Source: JAEMQF01 sp963791595
GTDB lineage: Bacteria; Pseudomonadota; Gammaproteobacteria; Burkholderiales; Burkholderiaceae_C
Reading direction: 5' to 3'
DNA length: 64,000 nucleotides
Assembly: GCA_963791595.1 (NCBI GenBank)
Contig: CAWBTF010000012.1
Location: 62,001 to 126,000 of the forward strand
Shown here: positions 59,612 through 64,000 of the stretch, one piece after another
How the letters are laid out: every line of letters starts with the position of its first letter
Numbering within the stretch: the stretch's first letter is position 1
The notes under the pieces: generated by a model
Databases searched by the model: none
Seen by the model: the letters and a program-made list of their open reading frames with translations, nothing else
Told to the model about the DNA's origin: nothing
Position numbers and translations under genes: made by a program

Positions 59612-62555
59612 ATGCCAACGAGCCATTCCCTGCCCCCGCTCGAGGACTCCGGCGAGTTTGAAACGCGCCACATCGGCGCCGATGCTGCCGACGAGCTCCG
59701 CATGCTCTCCGTGATCGGCGCTGCGTCGACACAGGCACTGATCGACGCCGTGATCCCGCGAACGATCGCGCGTCGAGACCGAGATGGACTTGCCCAGCGC
59801 CATCGGCGAGGCCGCGGCACTGGCCGAACTGCGTGGCATTGCGGCTCGCAACCGTGTCTTGAAGAGTTGCATCGGCCAGGGTTACCACGGCACGCACACG
59901 CCGGGCGTCATCTTGCGCAACGTTCTCGAAAATCCGGCGTGGTACACGGCGTACACGCCGTACCAAGCCGAGATCTCGCAGGGCCGGCTCGAAGCGCTGG
60001 TGAATTTCCAGACGATGGTGTGCGATTTGACGGGCCTGGCCATCGCCGGCGCTTCGATGCTCGACGAAGCCACCGCCGCAGCGGAAGCGATGACGCTCGC
60101 GCTGCGGGTCGGCAGGTCGAAATCGACGGTGTTCTTCGTCGCCGACGACGTGTTGCCGCAGACACTGGAAGTGGTGCGCACCCGCGCCAAGCCGCTGGGG
60201 ATCACTGTTCAGGTAGGCCCGGCCGAAGTCGCTAGTGAATCCGAGGCTTTTGCCGCGCTGTTCCAGTACCCCGGAGTGACCGGAGTGGTGCGCGACTTGC
60301 GGCCGGCTATTGACGGCCTGCATCGGCGCGACGCCGTCGCGATCGTCGCCGCGGACCTGCTGGCCTTGACGCTGCTCGTGCCTCCTGGCGAAATGGGTGC
60401 GGACATCGCCGTGGGCACGACCCAGCGCTTCGGCATGCCGATGGGCAACGGCGGCCCGCACGCGGCCTACCTGGCGACCAAGGACGATTTCAAGCGCTCG
60501 TTGCCCGGGCGGCTGGTTGGCGTGAGCGTCGACGCGCAAGGTGCGCCCGCGTACCGCCTCGCGCTGCAAACGCGCGAGCAACACATTCGCCGCGAAAAGG
60601 CGACAAGCAATATCTGCACGGCGCAGGTGCTGCCTGCGGTCGTGGCGAGCATGTACGCCATCTATCACGGCGCGGCGGGCCTGCGGCGGATCGCGCAGCG
60701 CATCGCCGGCCTCACGGCGATTCTGGCGGCGCGTTTGCGCGAGTCGGGGTGTCACCTGCCGAATCCGAACGGCTTCGACACCTTGCTCATCGAGACAGCC
60801 GCGCGCACCACGGCCGCCATGCAAGCAGCATTGGCTGCGGGCTACAACCTGCGCCGGGTGTCCGAGAACAGCGTGTCAATCACGCTTGACGAAACGACGG
60901 CGCGAGAGGATGTCGACGTACTGTGGGCCGCGCTGGCGGGAGCGATCGCGACGAGTGGCAGCGGCACGGTGGGCCAGGCCTCAGCCGGCCAACCCTGGCC
61001 GGGCACAGGAGATGCCGGGGCCAGGTCTGCCATGGACACGCTGATTCCGCGATCCCTCGTGCGCACCAGCAGCTACCTGGAGCACCCGAACTTCCATCGC
61101 TATCGCAGCGAGACCGAAATGCTGCGCTACCTGCGTCGGTTGGCCGACAAGGACCTGGCGCTGGACCGAAGCATGATTCCGCTCGGTTCATGCACCATGA
61201 AACTCAACGCCACGAGCGAGATGATTCCCATCACCTGGCCGGAGTTCGCCAATGTTCACCCGTTCGCTCCCGCCGATCAGCTGGCGGGCTACGCGCTGCT
61301 CCGCCAGCAGCTCGAGGCCTGGCTGTGCCAGGCCACCGGCTACCAGGGTGTGAGCCTTCAGCCCAATGCCGGGTCACAGGGCGAACTGGCTGGCTTGCTG
61401 ATCATCAAGGCTTGGCACGAGGCGCGGGGCGACTCCAACCGCACCGTGTGCCTGATTCCGGAATCGGCCCACGGCACCAACCCGGCGAGCGCGCAGATGG
61501 CGGGGCTCCAGGTGGTGGTGGTGAGGTGCGACGACTCCGGCAACGTCGACCTCGCCGACCTCGCGGCGAAATGCGAAGAGCATGGTCCGCGACTCGCGGC
61601 GGTGATGGTCACGTACCCATCCACCTACGGCGTGTTCGATCGGCAGGTCAAGGAAATGTGCGCGATCGTGCACCGCCATGGTGGGCGCGTCTACGTCGAC
61701 GGCGCGAACATGAACGCGCTGGTGGGCATCGCGGCGCCGGGCGAGTTCGGCGGCGATGTCAGCCACCTCAACCTGCACAAGACATTTTGCATTCCGCACG
61801 GCGGCGGCGGGCCTGGCGTGGGCCCGGTGTGCGTGGTGAACGACCTGGTGCCCTTCCTGCCGGGCCACCACACGGGCGGCATCGGCTCGCCTCAGGCCAC
61901 CGGCGCGGTTTCGGCGGCGCCGCTGGGCAACGCCGCCGTGCTGCCGATCAGTTGGATGTACATGCGCATGATGGGTGCGAAAGGATTGCGCCGCGCGACG
62001 GAGGCGGCGATTCTGGCCGCCAACTATGTCGCCGCACGACTGGCCGATCACTACGACGTTCACTACAGCGGCAACGTCGCCGGAATCAAAGGCGGCGGCG
62101 TCGCGCACGAATGCATTCTCGACGTGCGCCCGTTCAAGGAATCGACCGGCATTGGCGCCGAAGACGTGGCCAAACGCCTCATCGACTATGGATTCCATGC
62201 GCCCACGCTGAGCTTTCCAGTGGCCGGCACGCTGATGGTCGAACCCACCGAGAGCGAGTCGCTGCACGAGCTGGACCGGTTCTGCGACGCAATGATCGCC
62301 ATCCGCGGCGAGATCGACCGAATCGCCAAGGGCGGATGGCCGCGCGACGACAATCCGTTGAAGCATGCCCCGCACACTGCGCAAGCGCTGCTCACCGGCA
62401 CCTGGGCCCACGCCTATACACGCGAGCAGGCGGCGTATCCCTTGCCCGCGCTGCGCCAGTGGAAGTACTGGTCGCCGGTGGGACGCGTCGACAACGTCTG
62501 GGGAGACCGCAACCTGTCCTGCACTTGTCCGCCGGTGAGCGACTACCAGGCCTGA
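59612..62555 (+). pseudogene. gcvP: Glycine decarboxylase (P protein), apparent frameshift near 59775
   Basis: Intact length would be about 980 residues. The N-terminus (EDSGEFETRHIGADAADE, ALIDAVIPRTI) is in one frame and the rest, from ETEMDLPSAIGEAAALAEL, in the next; the switch lies at about 59768-59784, as if one base were in excess. Beyond it everything is intact: YTAYTPYQAEISQGRLEALV, MIPLGSCTMKLNA and the PLP lysine in HLNLHKTFCIPHGGGG. A protein starting at the ATG 59784 (923 residues) would lack about 57 N-terminal residues. A base-call error is likely because the rest shows no decay, but a true mutation cannot be excluded. Confidence 0.9.
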
Positions 62556-62567
62556 ACCGGCCCTGCA

Positions 62568-62590
62568 TCAGGCCGGAGGATCCGGCCTGA
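62568..62590. terminator. Palindromic terminator-like hairpin between gcvP and dsbD
   Basis: TCAGGCCGG and CCGGCCTGA pair perfectly over 9 bp around a five-base loop between convergent genes. There is no T-run. A related GGCCTGAAC motif flanks it at 62549 and 62585, so alternative stems are possible. Confidence 0.5.
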
Positions 62591-62609
62591 ACTGGCACTC
62601 AGCGCTGCA

Positions 62610-64000
62610 TCATCGCTGACTGAGCTTCAGCGCGCCATCACCCTGATCGAGCCGGCTCAAGTGGGCCAGAAAGGTCTTGGCGTCCTGGTAGCCGATCACC
62701 CGCGCAGCACTCAATTCTTCACCCCCTGGGCGGAAGAACAGCAGCGCCGGCGGGCCGAACAATCCGAAGCGCCGCATCAAGGCTTTGTCGTCCACCGAAT
62801 TGGCCGTGACATCGACCCGAACCAGCGTCATTTCGCTCAAGCGGCCGCGCACTGATTCATCGGTGAACGTGAAAGCCTCCATCTCCTTGCACGACACGCA
62901 CCAGTCGGCGTAGAGGTCGAGCATCACCAACTTGTTCGACGACTTCAGTGTCGCGTCGAGCGCCTGGAGGTTGGCGATCGGCTGAAACGCAAGCTGCGAC
63001 CGACCCGCGGCAATTGCCGAACCCGCGCCGCCGCGCGCTGACGACAAGTGCAGCAACGGCTGCAGTACTTCGCGCCCGCCCGATGCCGCGCCCACCAGCT
63101 GCAAAGCGGCTAGCAGCGCGAGCAGGACTCCAGCGCCCTTGGTCATCGCACGGCGCGGCGTCACCGCGTGCTCGAGGCGCTCGAACGCGCCCAGATAGAC
63201 GGCGCTCGCCAGCAGCAACGCAGACAACGCCAGCATCGCGGCCCAGGCAGGCAACACCGGCGCCACGATGTAGAGCGCGACACCGACCAATATGAAGCCG
63301 AATCCGTGCTTCACCCGCTCCATCCATGCGCCGGCCCGCGGCAATACCGATCCCGCCGACGCGCCGAGCAGCAGCAGCGGCGCACTCATTCCCACCGCCA
63401 TCGCGAACAGCGCCACACCGCCGAGCAGCACGTCGCGCGTCTGGCTGATGTAGACCAGCGCGCCGGCCAACGGCGCCGCCACGCAAGGCGAGACGATCAC
63501 CGCCGACAGCCCGCCCATCGCGAACACGCCGGCGTAGCGGCCGCCTTGCAGTCGGCCCGACACCTGCGCCAGGCGCGACTGAATGCCGGCAGGAATCTGC
63601 AGCTCGTACACGCCGAACATCGAGAGCGACAGCAGCACGAGCAACAGCGCGAACGCGCCGAGTACCCAGGCGTTTTGCAGCGCTGCCGCGAGGCCTTCGC
63701 CCAGCAGCCCGGCCACCATGCCGAAGGCCGTATAGACGACCGCCATGCCCAGCGAGTAGGCCAGCGCCAGGCTCAAACCTCGGCCGCGCGTAACCGTACC
63801 GGACTGGCCGACGATGATCGACGAAAGAATCGGCACCATCGGCAAGACGCAAGGCGTCAGCGACAGCAATAGACCCGCCACCAAGAAGGCGCCAGCCACC
63901 CACAGCAGGTTCTTCGACTCGAGCGCCGAGCCGAAACTTCCGAGCTCTGCCCCTGTGGCCTTGCCTGCCAAATTGGCAGCGCTGGGTGCGGTGGCATCCA
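62610..64000 (-). CDS. dsbD: Thiol:disulfide interchange protein DsbD, C-terminal part
   Basis: The gene runs off the right edge; 463 codons are present and the frame is open to the end. The membrane beta domain has its two redox cysteines (LTPCVLPMVP and IVSPCVAAPLA) among eight helices. The C-terminal gamma thioredoxin domain has YADWCVSCKEM and FGPPALLFF. It carries electrons from cytoplasmic thioredoxin to the periplasm for disulfide reduction and cytochrome c maturation. The N-terminal alpha domain would lie beyond the window. Confidence 0.92.
   Translation of the reverse strand, partial: DATAPSAANLAGKATGAELGSFGSALESKNLLWVAGAFLVAGLLLSLTPCVLPMVPILSSIIVGQSGTVTRGRGLSLALAYSLGMAVVYTAFGMVAGLLGEGLAAALQNAWVLGAFALLLVLLSLSMFGVYELQIPAGIQSRLAQVSGRLQGGRYAGVFAMGGLSAVIVSPCVAAPLAGALVYISQTRDVLLGGVALFAMAVGMSAPLLLLGASAGSVLPRAGAWMERVKHGFGFILVGVALYIVAPVLPAWAAMLALSALLLASAVYLGAFERLEHAVTPRRAMTKGAGVLLALLAALQLVGAASGGREVLQPLLHLSSARGGAGSAIAAGRSQLAFQPIANLQALDATLKSSNKLVMLDLYADWCVSCKEMEAFTFTDESVRGRLSEMTLVRVDVTANSVDDKALMRRFGLFGPPALLFFRPGGEELSAARVIGYQDAKTFLAHLSRLDQGDGALKLSQR

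Overview
The window is GC-rich, densely coded DNA from a betaproteobacterium, most likely a member of the Burkholderiales. The evidence is gene order: carA-carB-greA, divergent yhbY/rlmE, then ftsH-folP-glmM-pstS-pstC-pstA-pstB-phoU-phoB-phoR, and trxA-rho-rpmE2, recR-ybaB-dnaX-(purM-like)-SRP RNA and an AddAB-type repair pair. No insertion sequence, phage gene, tRNA, rRNA or CRISPR array is visible. The DNA reads as chromosomal core with one accessory block near the left end.

Layout. 1-2735: end of a MacAB-type efflux locus and a GT28-like glycosyltransferase. 2937-8749: a co-directional four-gene cassette of ECF sigma factor, small Ig-like protein, TPR-CHAT caspase-like protease and secreted subtilase. 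9045-13315: a sensor kinase, an NtrC-type regulator with a variant GAFTGA loop, and a roadblock-like protein of unknown function. 13317-17706: an RND efflux pair. 17846-24183: rnhA, a methyltransferase, mltD, recR, ybaB and dnaX. 24279-33536: a PurM-like enzyme, the SRP RNA, a pseudokinase-HDOD protein and addA/addB-like genes. 33645-35840: trxA, rho and rpmE2. 35941-37602: a GT-C-like membrane protein. 37639-54915: phosphate regulon, glmM, folP, ftsH, rlmE, yhbY, greA and carBA. 55096-57861: a GlcG/HbpS-like protein, a BI-1-family membrane protein and rlmD. 58041-62555: the glycine cleavage genes gcvT-gcvH-gcvP. 62610-64000: the C-terminal part of dsbD.

How the genes work together. The phosphate block is self-contained: PstSCAB imports phosphate, PhoU and PhoR sense its status, and PhoB would bind an array of Pho-box repeats at 11-bp spacing seen upstream of pstS. 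The four-gene cassette resembles, in gene content only, the Craspase arrangement in which a TPR-CHAT protease is tied to an ECF sigma factor through a cleavable inhibitor. It is the best candidate here for an undescribed signalling or stress-response system.

Data quality. Two long genes, addB and gcvP, each switch reading frame once, in both cases as if one base were in excess, and the start of macB also looks out of frame. These may be base-call errors or true lesions; the sequence alone cannot decide. In addB the shifted frame happens to stay open into addA and creates a false 1985-codon fusion.
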